Below, piece after piece: positions 49,701 to 58,329 of a stretch of 64,000 nucleotides of DNA. The notes beneath the pieces are model-generated. The model saw only the letters and a list, made by a program, of their open reading frames with translations, had not been told where the DNA came from and did no database searches. Position numbers and translations under genes: made by a program. Source of the stretch: Reichenbachiella ulvae (GTDB lineage: Bacteria; Bacteroidota; Bacteroidia; Cytophagales; Cyclobacteriaceae). The DNA lies in NCBI RefSeq assembly GCF_025833875.1, contig NZ_JAOYOD010000001.1, positions 1,612,001-1,676,000 on the forward strand, written 5' to 3'. Position 1 is the first letter of the stretch, and every line of letters begins with the position of its first letter.

Positions 49701-50052
49701 TTCCATACACCTCTAATGCCTTCTCAAGAGATTCATTGTTCAGGTAAGCATTGCCTAATCGGATATAAAAAAGACTAGTCAGGTCTGTCCGAGCAGACAT
49801 TAGACTATCTCCAAATTGATAAGCGCTATCCAGATCCAGTTGAATGAGGCAACTCAATACTTCGGCCTGTGAGGCCACATAGTTGCTATCTGAAGATGGG
49901 ATAGACTGAAGAAGATCCAGAGATTCTTGATATTCTCCTTCTTCATTGAGCTGATAAACAGATTCAAAAACTTGATTAGAATCGATTAGAGGAACACTAT
50001 CCTGAGCTACTTGAACTTGTAGAAAGGAAGCCAGTAATAAAGTTTGCAACAT
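46798..50052 (-). CDS. Giant exported TPR and MORN-like (YwqK-type) repeat protein
   Basis: The 1,084-residue protein has a short N-terminal signal-like segment (MLQTLLLASFLQVQVAQ). A TPR-like helical region fills about 20-230 (LGNAYLNNESLEKALEVYGKG, YNTGFGLYRQGKYEEAIGKFQ). From about 350 to the end there are roughly 25-28 repeats of 20-25 residues of the type YY-x-NGQL-x-x-x-G-x-Y, the MORN/YwqK-antitoxin repeat. Databases often call such proteins toxin-antitoxin YwqK antitoxin, but no toxin is seen here and the size does not fit. It heads a leftward set with two DUF3857 proteins. A surface or periplasmic scaffold role is inference. Confidence 0.85.
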   Translation of the reverse strand: MLQTLLLASFLQVQVAQDSVPLIDSNQVFESVYQLNEEGEYQESLDLLQSIPSSDSNYVASQAEVLSCLIQLDLDSAYQFGDSLMSARTDLTSLFYIRLGNAYLNNESLEKALEVYGKGRQFYPYDHSLIYNTGFGLYRQGKYEEAIGKFQEVLTLNPYYSSAHQVMGNILSQSNQRTKAVMSFLIYLAINPDQNWALVRINDLVSDAYREENNLSLSIDNELFQYYDDLMKSKAALDDRYQSKVDFEVPVAQQCELLINSLKYVSRTDDFWMNFYVPFLEKIAKEELTDAYVYFMLSSANKDEIDQWLEKHQKEKDAWIEIANEKLDANRKVNVRTVQDSTAQYSHWYYSDKSLQAIGNEDQEGNNVGPFEFYHPNGRLQAKGWYHKPGYKSGDWFYYYDDGQLKKEEHYNIDGELVGEVVNYSEEGDVVSKGSYEKGDIVDFWRWYHPCGALSEKYPYVDGVGTGQGEVYYETGELKVKYQVADGDLNGPYIRYYKNGQIDQEFIYSADVVEGAYKRYYPDGSTYEIGQYKTDEMNGPWEIYFDNGQLSARGAYKEGLKVGQWLYYYRNGELLKEQQYDEEGALDGQEAWYDIDGKLHSKRRFEKDALVEYAFYGKDGSLIYEASDPEGNMPYETYYASGKLLGKGRLTQGEINGPYTEYFPNGVIEEQGNMLDGKWHGAYQEFDENGNKVTDGYFEEGQLNGYYRNYYPNGNVKQEGWVKDGNIQQYWREFYSDGTIKALTAYEGGVELNGESKYYGPQGKLYSKDIYKDGTLIGFVKYDSLGKEVQTETIPRSGKAYKELRASGSVFKKSEKKCGIDVNEITYYNNSGRKSSEYSMEGSLLQKYTHYDYKGQVDVEGTYLDDERHGDWKYYYDNGQLESVDSYLNGNRQGKGVSYYRSGQVHVESEYYADDLVGARKYYGPSGALQLVKYYNVESEPYAYQYLTDQNTLCDSIFLDPQKDEEIKAFYADGQVSVVQQYKKGIYHGASQHYYENGQLYAVYRYEEGRSEGLTEKFWPSGKKMLEVPYHEDYKNGTEKMYHENGRLKEEVNWVNGNKQGWHKVYDGQGKLVYKTYYWNDVEY

Positions 50053-50219
50053 GCGATTAATGTACTATTTGGTTGATTAATTAGCCTTGTGCTTGTTACA
50101 AGTTTAATGAATCTTCTGACATAGCCGTACAAATCACACATTTTATTGATCGGATGGTCACTCTAATAAGAGTCTGAATGGTACAATAATCAATCAAGCC
50201 AGGTGATTAACTGATAAAA

Positions 50220-50254
50220 AAAGGCCACATCATTTTTACCTTGATGTGGCCTTT
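50220..50254 (-). terminator. Intrinsic terminator of the DEAD-box helicase gene
   Basis: AAAGGCCACATCA (50220-50232) and TGATGTGGCCTTT (50242-50254) form a perfect 13-base stem with a 9-base loop. Read leftward it is followed by a run of Ts, 10 bases after the helicase stop codon. Confidence 0.9.
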
Positions 50255-50263
50255 AATACCATT

Positions 50264-51979
50264 TTATCTTCGTTTCCTTCTATCGCGATCTCGGCGCTTT
50301 CCGCCTCCTCCGCCTCCACCGCCAAAGCGTTTTTTAGCTGGACGACCTCTGTCTCCTTCAGGTTTACTTATTTGACCTGCTTCCTCTACTTTGATATCTC
50401 TATCATCGAATTGATAGCCTTTGAACATATCGGGAAGTTTTCTAGCCACACTTTCTTTCAGTTCGAATACCGTGCGTTTCTTCTGCATATCGATCGTTCC
50501 CAGGTCAGCATTATCCATTCCGCTCACCTCGAGAATGATGCTTTTGAGATCACCCTTAGAGACCGCATCGATCTTACCGATATTGATCGCCATATTGGTA
50601 AATCCACTTCTTCTGTTTCTAGAACCCGCTCCAGGACCATCTTCGGATCTGGACATACTATTCACATTGAGGTCACGAGTGTCTACAGCCCCCATGTTAT
50701 CTATTTCCTTTTTCAGAAGCTTATCGATCAATTCTTCCTTGCTTAGAGATTCAAGACCTTCTTGAACTTTAGCTCTGATCTCATTAGGTAAGCCTTGACC
50801 CATATCCTGGTCCAATATAGACTGCATCCAGGTATCAATACGTCCATTCAGTATCTCATCACCAGATGGAACCAACTTTCTCTCGAAATTGATACCAAGC
50901 ACCTTTTGAATTTGTTCCAACCTTCTTTTTTCGCCTTTGGTTACCAGCGCAATAGAAAGTCCCTTTTTACCCGCTCTGGCAGTTCTACCACTTCTGTGAG
51001 TATAGAATTCCAATTCGTCAGGTAATCTGTGGTGGATCACGTGCGTCACATCATTGACGTCTATTCCTCTTGCAGCCACATCAGTCGCTACCAACAGGTT
51101 GACCGCTCGATCCTTGAACTTGCGCATAACCAGGTCACGTTGACTCTGGCTCAGATCACCATGGATCGCCTCAGCCTTATATCCTGCTCGGCCCAACTCA
51201 TCTGCAATGTTTTGAGTATCTATTTTGGTTCTACAAAACATCACCCCAAAAAGATCCGGCTCGGTATTGAGCAGCCTTTTCATGGCTTCCATCTTGTCAG
51301 ACAACTTCACCAACATGTACTGATGCGAAATATTGGTATTCACCTCTACCCCACTTTTCACTGAGATCTCATGCGGCTCATGCATGTATTCCTTTACTAT
51401 ATGACGAATATCCTTCGGCATGGTCGCAGAAAAGAGCCAGGTTGACTTGTCTTCTGGAGTTGAAGCCAGAATCAAATTAAGCTCCTCTTTAAAGCCCATA
51501 TTCAACATTTCGTCTGCCTCATCCAGAACGAGATAGCGAAGCTGCTTGATATCCATCACCTTACGATTGATCAAATCTACCAATCGACCAGGAGTAGCAA
51601 CCACAATTTGTGGTTTGGCTTTCAATTTCTTGATTTGTGTAGTGATAGGAGCTCCACCATACACGCACTCAATCTTAATCTTCTTATTGTATTTCGCGAA
51701 AGACTTCAATCCTTCGGCAATCTGCTGCGCTAACTCACGGGTTGGAGACAATACAACCCCCTGGCACATGTTAGCTTCATCGTCTATTAACTCTATCAAA
51801 GGCAAGCCAAAAGCTGCAGTTTTACCTGTGCCAGTTTGGGCTAGTCCTATAAAATCTTTCAGAGAGGAAAGCAAAAAAGGTATGGCTTCTCTCTGGATAT
51901 CAGTAGGTTTCGTGATCCCCTGTTCATCTAGTGCCTTGAGGATCTGATCGTCGAGACCTAATTCTTTGAATGTATTCAA
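50264..51979 (-). CDS. DEAD-box RNA helicase with DbpA-type RNA-binding domain (DeaD/CsdA-like)
   Basis: The 571-residue helicase has the Q motif (GITKPTDIQREAIPFLL), motif I AQTGTGKTAAFG, PTRELAQQI, TPGR, DEADEMLNMGF, SAT and HRSGRTARAG. The C-terminal DbpA RNA-binding domain is at about 455-535 (FTNMAINIGKIDAVSKGDLKS). The tail is glycine- and Arg/Lys-rich (FGGGGGGGGKRRDRDRRKRR). Such proteins remodel structured RNA in ribosome assembly and in cold, as E. coli CsdA does. It appears monocistronic with its own terminator. Confidence 0.95.
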   Translation of the reverse strand: MNTFKELGLDDQILKALDEQGITKPTDIQREAIPFLLSSLKDFIGLAQTGTGKTAAFGLPLIELIDDEANMCQGVVLSPTRELAQQIAEGLKSFAKYNKKIKIECVYGGAPITTQIKKLKAKPQIVVATPGRLVDLINRKVMDIKQLRYLVLDEADEMLNMGFKEELNLILASTPEDKSTWLFSATMPKDIRHIVKEYMHEPHEISVKSGVEVNTNISHQYMLVKLSDKMEAMKRLLNTEPDLFGVMFCRTKIDTQNIADELGRAGYKAEAIHGDLSQSQRDLVMRKFKDRAVNLLVATDVAARGIDVNDVTHVIHHRLPDELEFYTHRSGRTARAGKKGLSIALVTKGEKRRLEQIQKVLGINFERKLVPSGDEILNGRIDTWMQSILDQDMGQGLPNEIRAKVQEGLESLSKEELIDKLLKKEIDNMGAVDTRDLNVNSMSRSEDGPGAGSRNRRSGFTNMAINIGKIDAVSKGDLKSIILEVSGMDNADLGTIDMQKKRTVFELKESVARKLPDMFKGYQFDDRDIKVEEAGQISKPEGDRGRPAKKRFGGGGGGGGKRRDRDRRKRR

Positions 51980-52049
51980 TACTTCTTAATTAATTTGAGG
52001 CGCAAAGGTACGGATATTGACTATAGCAATCTAACTATCTGTCACTTAA

Positions 52050-52844
52050 TCAATGAACACCATTAAGGAAGACCTCCATGGTATTCACAACTTGCCATGA
52101 TTCCTCTACCGGTGCACAGTGCCCAGCTTCCTTAATCACAGCCAATCTGGCTTGCGGTATTTTCAACTTAATGTTTTTGGATTGATCAGAAGGAGTGATT
52201 AGATCCCTCTCTCCCGCAATGATCAAAGTCGGCATATCCAACTCTCCCAAAAGAGGTTGCAGACTGCTCCTATTCATATATGCTCGAAGCAATTCAACAG
52301 GCCGTCTCTTCGACTTTATGATTTCCGACTTCAAATGCTGAACCTCTTCGCTCCTCAATTCATCCACAAGAAAGCGAGCTGAAAAAAGCTGCTTCATCAG
52401 ACGATTGACTATTAGTTTGACACCAAAAAGCTTGATCAAAAGACTTTGCCAACCTAAACGCCATTTGCTTCTTTCTGCATCAGCATTGGCATTGATCAAC
52501 ACCAATGATTTAATCAATTCGCGATGCTCTTTGGCCAATTGCATGCCGATATTGGCTCCTACCGAAAGGCCAATGAAATGGCAGGGACCTGCTTGTAACC
52601 CTCTAATAAATTCCGCAACATCCAAAACCAATTGCTCTAGTTCAAAAGCCTCCTCCACCGCATCACTTTGTCCTTGTCCTCGTAGATCCAGGACAATGCA
52701 TCTATACCTTGCCTTGAAGTAGTCCATTTGGGCTTTAAAAACCATAGAACTTAAAAAGATACCATGACAGAACAACAGAGTATCTGGCCCAATCCCATAT
52801 TCTTCATAATAGACTCGTGTATTGTTAATGTCCAGGTAAGGCAT
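52050..52844 (-). CDS. Alpha/beta hydrolase
   Basis: A 264-residue alpha/beta-hydrolase close to the 3-oxoadipate enol-lactonase/esterase group. LLFCHGIFLSS holds the oxyanion HG motif. The nucleophile elbow is GLSVG in CHFIGLSVGANIGMQLA, the aspartate is in IIAGERDLITP, and the histidine is in EAGHCAPVE. The triad is complete. There is no signal peptide and no pathway neighbour, so the substrate cannot be named. Confidence 0.9.
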   Translation of the reverse strand: MPYLDINNTRVYYEEYGIGPDTLLFCHGIFLSSMVFKAQMDYFKARYRCIVLDLRGQGQSDAVEEAFELEQLVLDVAEFIRGLQAGPCHFIGLSVGANIGMQLAKEHRELIKSLVLINANADAERSKWRLGWQSLLIKLFGVKLIVNRLMKQLFSARFLVDELRSEEVQHLKSEIIKSKRRPVELLRAYMNRSSLQPLLGELDMPTLIIAGERDLITPSDQSKNIKLKIPQARLAVIKEAGHCAPVEESWQVVNTMEVFLNGVH

Positions 52845-52950
52845 GTATAGTTCAAATCATTTGGCTAAAAAGCATTCAGATGTATCGAAAAATTGGATAT
52901 CAATGAATAACTTATAATGTAATGCATATTCAACAGTTTCTTACTTCATA

Positions 52951-55251
52951 ATGGCCAAAAAAACCATCCAGCATAGCATTTTCGAACGATTCATTTTTTC
53001 CTTCCCTGTCCAGCTGCTGGTCCAATATTTCAAATCTCATCAGCTCCTGCTTTTACCGTGGATTTTGACTCTTCTCTTTGTAACGAATTCAGCGGGTAGA
53101 GTCATGGGGATCCCCTACCTGTTTCTTGATCCCGAATATATGCACCAGGTCAATTTTTGGTCCTTTTTCATCATGGGAGTTTCTTTTGGCACTATGGTGA
53201 CTGCCTTTCATATCACTGGCTACATTCTACACGGAGGTAAATACAGATTTGTTGGTATGCTACAGAAACCCTTTAGTAAGTTTTCCATCAACAACAGTAT
53301 TATACCGTTTTCCATCTTATTGATCTACCTCAGCTCAATCGTCGTATTCCAGCACCAATACGAAGAAAGTTCCAAGCTGAAGATTTCCCTTTTCGTTTTG
53401 GCCTTCCTATTAGGTCTTGTGGCAATTATTTCCATACTATATGGATATTTCAAATTTACAAACAAGGACATTTACGCCTTTATCACCAGAAAACTAAACA
53501 CCAAACTCAAACTTATCAGCCTAAGTAGAATTAACATTCTGGACCGATTGGCACTTAAGAAAAAACGTAAAGTCTACTCCTTTCTAGACCTCAATTTACG
53601 CTTCAAAAAAACAAGTGAAATCCTTCACATCCCTGACAAAAAAGTCATTACTAAAGTATTTGACCAAAACCATTTGAACTCTGTGATTCTGGTAGCCATT
53701 TTGCTGACCCTCATTTTGCTGATGGGTCTGGGTGTGGATCATCAAGCCTTCCAAATCCCTGCGGCTGCCACTGTCTTTATTCTTTTTTCCATTCTGACCA
53801 TGGCCGTTGGTGCGCTGGCTTATTGGGCCAAAGAATGGGTTGTCACTGCGGTAATTGTGATCTATTTGTTGATGGATATCTTCTTTGTGTCTGGTGTCAT
53901 TCTTGACTATCATGAGGCATTTGGGATGAATTATGAGGGCAGCAAAGCCACCTACTCCATTCCTGAATTGCAACGCATGAATACTGACAGCATCATCGCT
54001 CATGACAAACGACACATGCTGTCCATTTTAGAAAAGTGGAAACAAAAACAGAGTGACAGCTTGCCCCAAGCGGTATTTGTATGTGTAAGTGGCGGTGGAT
54101 CCAGATCGGCACTTTGGGCCTTCTCCTCACTATCGGCCATCGACAAAAAACTAAACCAATCTTTAACCGATCGAACGGTGCTAATGACAGGTGCCTCTGG
54201 AGGCATGGTGGGTGCCTCATACTATAGAGAATTGGCCTATCAGGCAAAGCAGAAAAGAATTGATAGCCCAGACGATCTAAAATATTACAACAACATATCC
54301 AGAGACAACCTCAACCCCATGATTTTCAATATGGTTGTCAATGATCTTTTCTTGCGAAACCCAACTTTTAACTATGAAGGGCGCGAATACTCCAAGGATA
54401 GAGGCTATGCATTTGAGAGGCAACTGAACATCAATACTAACTACGCTCTGGACAAAAAACTCATTGAGTATGGTCAACTGGAAAGCGAAGGTAAAGTCCC
54501 GCTCATACTCTTTGGCCCCACGATCATGAATGATGGGCGCAAGCTATACATCTCCTCTCATCATACGGCATATATGAATACTGAGACGCACGCAGCTATT
54601 GGAGTACAAGAAGCGGTAGTAGATGCCATTGACTTTATGCGATTCTTCGAAGATCAGGATGCAAAAGATATTAAATACACTTCTGCACTAAGAATGAACG
54701 CCTCGTTCCCTTATATCACACCCAGCATCTCACTACCCAGCAATCCGACCATCAAAGTCATGGATGCAGGTGTCACAGATAATTTTGGATTGACAGATGC
54801 CATTCGCTTCATTTATGCCTTCAGAGATTGGTTTGAAGAAAACACCTCAGGAATCACCATCATATCCATCCGTGACACCAAAAGAGTACAAGCGATCAAA
54901 CCACAGGCCTATCAAACGATATTTGACAAAATTGCCAACCCAATCAGTAGCGTCTATAACAATCTGGCCAATTTTCAGGATGTCAACAATGAATACAAAA
55001 TGGCCTACCTAAAAGAGTGGTATGAAGGCCCAGTCAATCATTTCGTGATTGAATATGACATGTATGAAGACTTCAGGGTCCAAAATGAATTGAGAGGGAT
55101 ATCCAATGAGGACAGCACCAAAGCCAAACGCCCCTCACTCAATTGGCACTTAACAGCCCGAGAAAAACAATCTATTATGAGAAACATTGATTCAGACAAC
55201 AATCAACAAACAATTCGTCAATTGATTGAGCATCTAGGCTATGAATACTAA
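52951..55251 (+). CDS. Integral-membrane patatin-like phospholipase
   Basis: The 766-residue protein joins an N-terminal membrane domain to a C-terminal patatin domain. About seven transmembrane helices are visible, near residues 30-50, 70-95, 112-132, 145-167, 243-263, 266-290 and 297-322. The patatin domain has the oxyanion loop CVSGGGSRSALWAF (about 380), the nucleophile elbow TGASGGMVGASYY (about 413) and the catalytic Asp in VMDAGVTDNFGLTD (about 605). It would hydrolyse membrane lipids at the membrane. Its stop shares bases with the convergent gene's stop. Confidence 0.88.
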   Translation: MAKKTIQHSIFERFIFSFPVQLLVQYFKSHQLLLLPWILTLLFVTNSAGRVMGIPYLFLDPEYMHQVNFWSFFIMGVSFGTMVTAFHITGYILHGGKYRFVGMLQKPFSKFSINNSIIPFSILLIYLSSIVVFQHQYEESSKLKISLFVLAFLLGLVAIISILYGYFKFTNKDIYAFITRKLNTKLKLISLSRINILDRLALKKKRKVYSFLDLNLRFKKTSEILHIPDKKVITKVFDQNHLNSVILVAILLTLILLMGLGVDHQAFQIPAAATVFILFSILTMAVGALAYWAKEWVVTAVIVIYLLMDIFFVSGVILDYHEAFGMNYEGSKATYSIPELQRMNTDSIIAHDKRHMLSILEKWKQKQSDSLPQAVFVCVSGGGSRSALWAFSSLSAIDKKLNQSLTDRTVLMTGASGGMVGASYYRELAYQAKQKRIDSPDDLKYYNNISRDNLNPMIFNMVVNDLFLRNPTFNYEGREYSKDRGYAFERQLNINTNYALDKKLIEYGQLESEGKVPLILFGPTIMNDGRKLYISSHHTAYMNTETHAAIGVQEAVVDAIDFMRFFEDQDAKDIKYTSALRMNASFPYITPSISLPSNPTIKVMDAGVTDNFGLTDAIRFIYAFRDWFEENTSGITIISIRDTKRVQAIKPQAYQTIFDKIANPISSVYNNLANFQDVNNEYKMAYLKEWYEGPVNHFVIEYDMYEDFRVQNELRGISNEDSTKAKRPSLNWHLTAREKQSIMRNIDSDNNQQTIRQLIEHLGYEY

Positions 55252-55766
55252 AGTCCTTCTAAATGATGAACATGTTCGTCAATGATATCTATTTGACCCG
55301 TGATCGCTCCTACATATTTCACCAATTCCTTTTCCATCTTCTCTACCTCCTTATCGTATTTCTTCCCTTTTGAGCGCCCATAATTCTTCTCTATTTCATT
55401 GAATTCTGAACATTCCGTATGGATAAAATCAAGGAAGTTTTTGGTGGTATAATCCTTTTCTAATTTTTCTATATCCTTGAGTGTGGCATGCGCTTCCTCA
55501 TCCTGACTCTCATCATATTTTCTGGAAACAGTCTTATAAAGAACGGAATCATAATGATGGATAACTTTTACCAGATTGATGGTATTGCGTCTGTGTTGAC
55601 CATTGGTGCAATATTCTTTCATCCCATCATAGGTTTCCAATATCACAGCTTCCCGGTCCCAAATCAGCGTAAGACTATCAACTGTTTTCACGATAGATGA
55701 CTCTTGAGCAAAACAAGGTACCGTGAGTATAATGGCTAAAATTGTAAGTAAGGTGATTCTATTCAT
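55248..55766 (-). CDS. Small exported hypothetical protein
   Basis: From the ATG at 55766 the 172-residue protein has a signal peptide (MNRITLLTILAIILTVPCFAQ) and a mature part that is mostly helical and charged, with two cysteines (YCTNG and HTECSEF). A longer frame to 55805 would bury the signal peptide. I do not recognise a family. It overlaps the end of the membrane patatin gene by 4 bases in opposite orientation. It is predicted to be periplasmic. Confidence 0.7.
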   Translation of the reverse strand: MNRITLLTILAIILTVPCFAQESSIVKTVDSLTLIWDREAVILETYDGMKEYCTNGQHRRNTINLVKVIHHYDSVLYKTVSRKYDESQDEEAHATLKDIEKLEKDYTTKNFLDFIHTECSEFNEIEKNYGRSKGKKYDKEVEKMEKELVKYVGAITGQIDIIDEHVHHLEGL

Positions 55767-55847
55767 GCTAGTTAAATGTTCGGTTTTTACAGTATAAACA
55801 TACACCGAATCCTGCTAAAAGCAAAAAGGGATACTTGCTTCCAACGA

Positions 55848-56594
55848 TTACATTTCTATAAATTCAGATTCTGCAAGCGCATGCAATTGTTTGGTTTTCG
55901 CATTCATCAGGGCATGTTTCCATCGTCCTGTTTCTTCATGCCAATAGCACATCGACTTAAGGACATCATCCTTTTTGATTTCATGTTTGAACAAAATATC
56001 AATGTATCTGATTTCATTGGCATTCAAAAAATCTGACCCCAATCCCTCAAGGACCCATTGATAGATCTTGGTATTGTTCACATGATCGTTAATATCCAGA
56101 TCAAACCAGCTCACCTGAATATCCGACTCTCTCTCCGTCATGGTTTCATCGTAGGTCACTTTCCCATCGATTTCTGACAGATTGCCTCTATCTACTACAA
56201 AACCAGCATCTTTGATATAATCAGGAATGGCAATCAATCGCCGGGTTGCCATGTCCATCACCAGCCAGTTGGAAGCAGACTCGACTATCAGTTCCTCGTC
56301 TACATACACTTTAAAGTCTCTTTTTGTATAATACTTGTTCATAGAGGCTGGCCAGGTCTCTATCTTAAGAGCTGAATTATGTAAGGGAAGTTGATGAACA
56401 TGCACCTGCATACGATTCATCACCCAAGTAATGTCATTCTTCATTAGATCCAGGGTTGAGAACCCTAGCTGGGTAGCATTGTGCCAGGCGGCTTCCTGCA
56501 AGTAGTCCAACAAAACTGGAAACTTGATTTTCTTTTGGTTGGAGCAATCATTAGATCTTACGATTACATCCCAATAATAATCTGATTCGGGCAT
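55848..56594 (-). CDS. Acyl-ACP thioesterase (FatA/B-like)
   Basis: A 248-residue double hot-dog thioesterase of the acyl-ACP thioesterase family. The N-terminal hot-dog covers about 8-135 (LLDYLQEAAWHNATQLGFS, TWVMNRMQVHVHQLP). The C-terminal one contains DLDINDHVNNTKIYQWVLEG, whose Asn/His residues are catalytic in plant and bacterial homologues. It releases free fatty acids from acyl-ACP and so sets chain length or supply. Single gene, with no fatty-acid operon around it. Confidence 0.92.
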   Translation of the reverse strand: MPESDYYWDVIVRSNDCSNQKKIKFPVLLDYLQEAAWHNATQLGFSTLDLMKNDITWVMNRMQVHVHQLPLHNSALKIETWPASMNKYYTKRDFKVYVDEELIVESASNWLVMDMATRRLIAIPDYIKDAGFVVDRGNLSEIDGKVTYDETMTERESDIQVSWFDLDINDHVNNTKIYQWVLEGLGSDFLNANEIRYIDILFKHEIKKDDVLKSMCYWHEETGRWKHALMNAKTKQLHALAESEFIEM

Positions 56595-56633
56595 ATAATT
56601 AGTCGGTTAGTGTTCGAGAGGCCTAAAATAAAA

Positions 56634-56660
56634 AAGCCTCGACAAAAAATGTCAAGGCTT
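56634..56660 (-). terminator. Intrinsic terminator of the H1-like gene
   Basis: AAGCCTCGACA (56634-56644) pairs, with one mismatch, with TGTCAAGGCTT (56650-56660). Read leftward it runs into six Ts. It lies 27 bases after the stop of the H1-like gene. Confidence 0.85.
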
Positions 56661-56687
56661 CTTATGAGTGTTAAGCTGAATGCTTAA

Positions 56688-57053
56688 TTATTTTTCTTCT
56701 TTGTCTTCAGACTTTTTAGCAGCTGCCTTCTTAGGAGCAGCTTTCTTTTTTGCTGCTGGCTTTTCTTCAGCGCCCTCAGCTTTCTCAGCTGTTTTCTTTG
56801 CAGCAGGTTTTTTAGCGGCCGCTTTCTTAGGCTTCTCTTCTACAGCTGGAGCTGCTTCAGCTTTCACCTCTTCTGCCTTCTCAGCTTTTTTAGCTGCAGG
56901 CTTAGAAGCTGCTTTCTTAAACTCCTCCTTGATCGCTTCAACATCCACTGACTTGATCACTGGCTTGCTGTTCAATCTTTGTATATCTGCTACCTTTTGT
57001 TTAGCAACAACTTTATTTCTTCTTCCTTTTCTTTTTAGTCTAGTTACAGCCAT
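56688..57053 (-). CDS. Histone-H1-like Lys/Ala/Pro-rich protein
   Basis: The 121-residue protein has two parts. Residues 1-45 (MAVTRLKRKGRRNKVVAKQK onward) form a basic, sequence-specific N terminus. Residues 46-121 are low-complexity AAKK/PAAKK repeats mixed with Glu, as in the C-terminal tails of histone H1 and bacterial Hc1 or AlgP-like proteins. This suggests nucleic-acid binding, nucleoid- or ribosome-associated. The frame is real, since it has its own terminator and a structured N terminus, but the function is not known. The tail's repeats could vary in length between strains. Confidence 0.8.
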   Translation of the reverse strand: MAVTRLKRKGRRNKVVAKQKVADIQRLNSKPVIKSVDVEAIKEEFKKAASKPAAKKAEKAEEVKAEAAPAVEEKPKKAAAKKPAAKKTAEKAEGAEEKPAAKKKAAPKKAAAKKSEDKEEK

Positions 57054-57151
57054 TTTCCGCTATCAATTATTTTTGGAGGTGCAAATCTAGTAGAATATTA
57101 CGTTTATTCAAATCTATCCTAAAGAAATACCTCATTTATTGAAATAAAAAA

Positions 57152-57178
57152 GCCTCGACTTCCACTGGAAACCGAGGC
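57152..57178 (-). terminator. Intrinsic terminator of the aromatic amino acid operon
   Basis: GCCTCG (57152-57157) pairs with CGAGGC (57173-57178), with an inner stem TTCC/GGAA. Read leftward it ends in six Ts. It lies 22 bases after the last gene of the operon. Confidence 0.85.
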
Positions 57179-57199
57179 CTAAACCAATTGTCTGATAAA

Positions 57200-58312
57200 T
57201 CAGGCTTTTTCAGTCTTTGAATCCTCGCCATTCATGATGGCTGTTTGTCTCTTGATAGAGTTGTTATGGATCATTTCATAAAGATCATGAACAAACTGCT
57301 CTTGTAGCAACAAGCTCTTTCCTTTATTCACTCGATTTTCCATGATCTCTTCATATCTACCTACCTGTAGGATCGTGATATTGTGCTCTTTCTTATGCAA
57401 AGCAATTTCCTCTGCTACTTGCATTCTCTGAGCCATCACTTCTAGCAATTCGTTATCGATCTTATCAATTTTCTCTCTCAGGTTTTTCAATCTGATTTCG
57501 AAATCAACATCTGCAGAATTAGGTTCTCTTATGATCAAACGATCCAGAATACCTCCTAATGTTTTTGGTGTAATTTGCTGTTTTGCATCACTCAATGCAT
57601 TGTCAGGATCGATGTGTGATTCGATCATCACCCCTTCCATCTGAAGGTCAAATGCTTTTTGAGATACTGGCTCAATCAAGGCTCTGTTACCAGCGATATG
57701 GCTAGGATCACAGATGATTGGCAGATTAGGAATAATCCTTTTCAACTCGATCGGAATCTCCCAAGTTGGATCATTGCGGTATTGTGATCCACTCTTAGCA
57801 GAGAATCCACGGTGAATACCACCCAGCTTGGTGATACCAGCTTGATTGATTCTTTCCAACGCACCAATCCACAATTGTAGATCTGGGTTGATTGGGTTTT
57901 TCACCAATACAGGTACATCATGACCTTTCAATGCGTCAGCCACTTCCTGCACTGAGAATGGATTCACTGTAGTTCTAGCTCCCACCCAAAGGATATCTAC
58001 ATTGAACCTCAACGCCAACTCTACGTGTTCCGCGTTGGCCACCTCTACAGCTGTCAACAGACCTGTTTCAGCTTTTGCTTTTTCCAACCATTTCAAACCG
58101 ACTACTCCGATACCTTCGAAGGCACCTGGTCTGGTTCTTGGCTTCCAAATCCCAGCACGCAACACTTTGATGTTGGTGTGCTCTTTGATTTGACGAGCCG
58201 TCTCTAATACTTGCTCTTCACTTTCTGCACTACATGGTCCACCAATGATCAAAGGTGCGTTAAGCCCTTCAATCCAGTTTTCCATCGGCGATAATGTCAA
58301 ATTAACTTTCAT
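57200..58312 (-). CDS. Bifunctional DAHP synthase/chorismate mutase
   Basis: A 370-residue fusion. Residues about 15-265 are a type I-beta (KDOPS-like) DAHP synthase: IIGGPCSAES, GIWKPRTRPGAFEG, KNPINPDLQLW and ICDPSHIAGN provide the substrate and metal residues. Residues about 275-355 are an AroQ-type chorismate mutase (LREKIDKIDNELLEVMAQRMQVAEEIALHKKE). It makes the first shikimate-pathway intermediate and also converts chorismate to prephenate, the substrate of the two upstream enzymes. It is the last gene of the leftward operon, 17 bases after the tyrA remnant, so the tyrA frameshift could reduce its expression by polarity. Confidence 0.95.
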   Translation of the reverse strand: MKVNLTLSPMENWIEGLNAPLIIGGPCSAESEEQVLETARQIKEHTNIKVLRAGIWKPRTRPGAFEGIGVVGLKWLEKAKAETGLLTAVEVANAEHVELALRFNVDILWVGARTTVNPFSVQEVADALKGHDVPVLVKNPINPDLQLWIGALERINQAGITKLGGIHRGFSAKSGSQYRNDPTWEIPIELKRIIPNLPIICDPSHIAGNRALIEPVSQKAFDLQMEGVMIESHIDPDNALSDAKQQITPKTLGGILDRLIIREPNSADVDFEIRLKNLREKIDKIDNELLEVMAQRMQVAEEIALHKKEHNITILQVGRYEEIMENRVNKGKSLLLQEQFVHDLYEMIHNNSIKRQTAIMNGEDSKTEKA

Positions 58313-58329
58313 GTCTTTAATAATATGAG

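Noticed and set aside
46798..50052. YwqK-type toxin-antitoxin system
   Set aside because: The repeat type matches databases' antitoxin label, but the protein is 1,084 residues, exported, and has no adjacent toxin.
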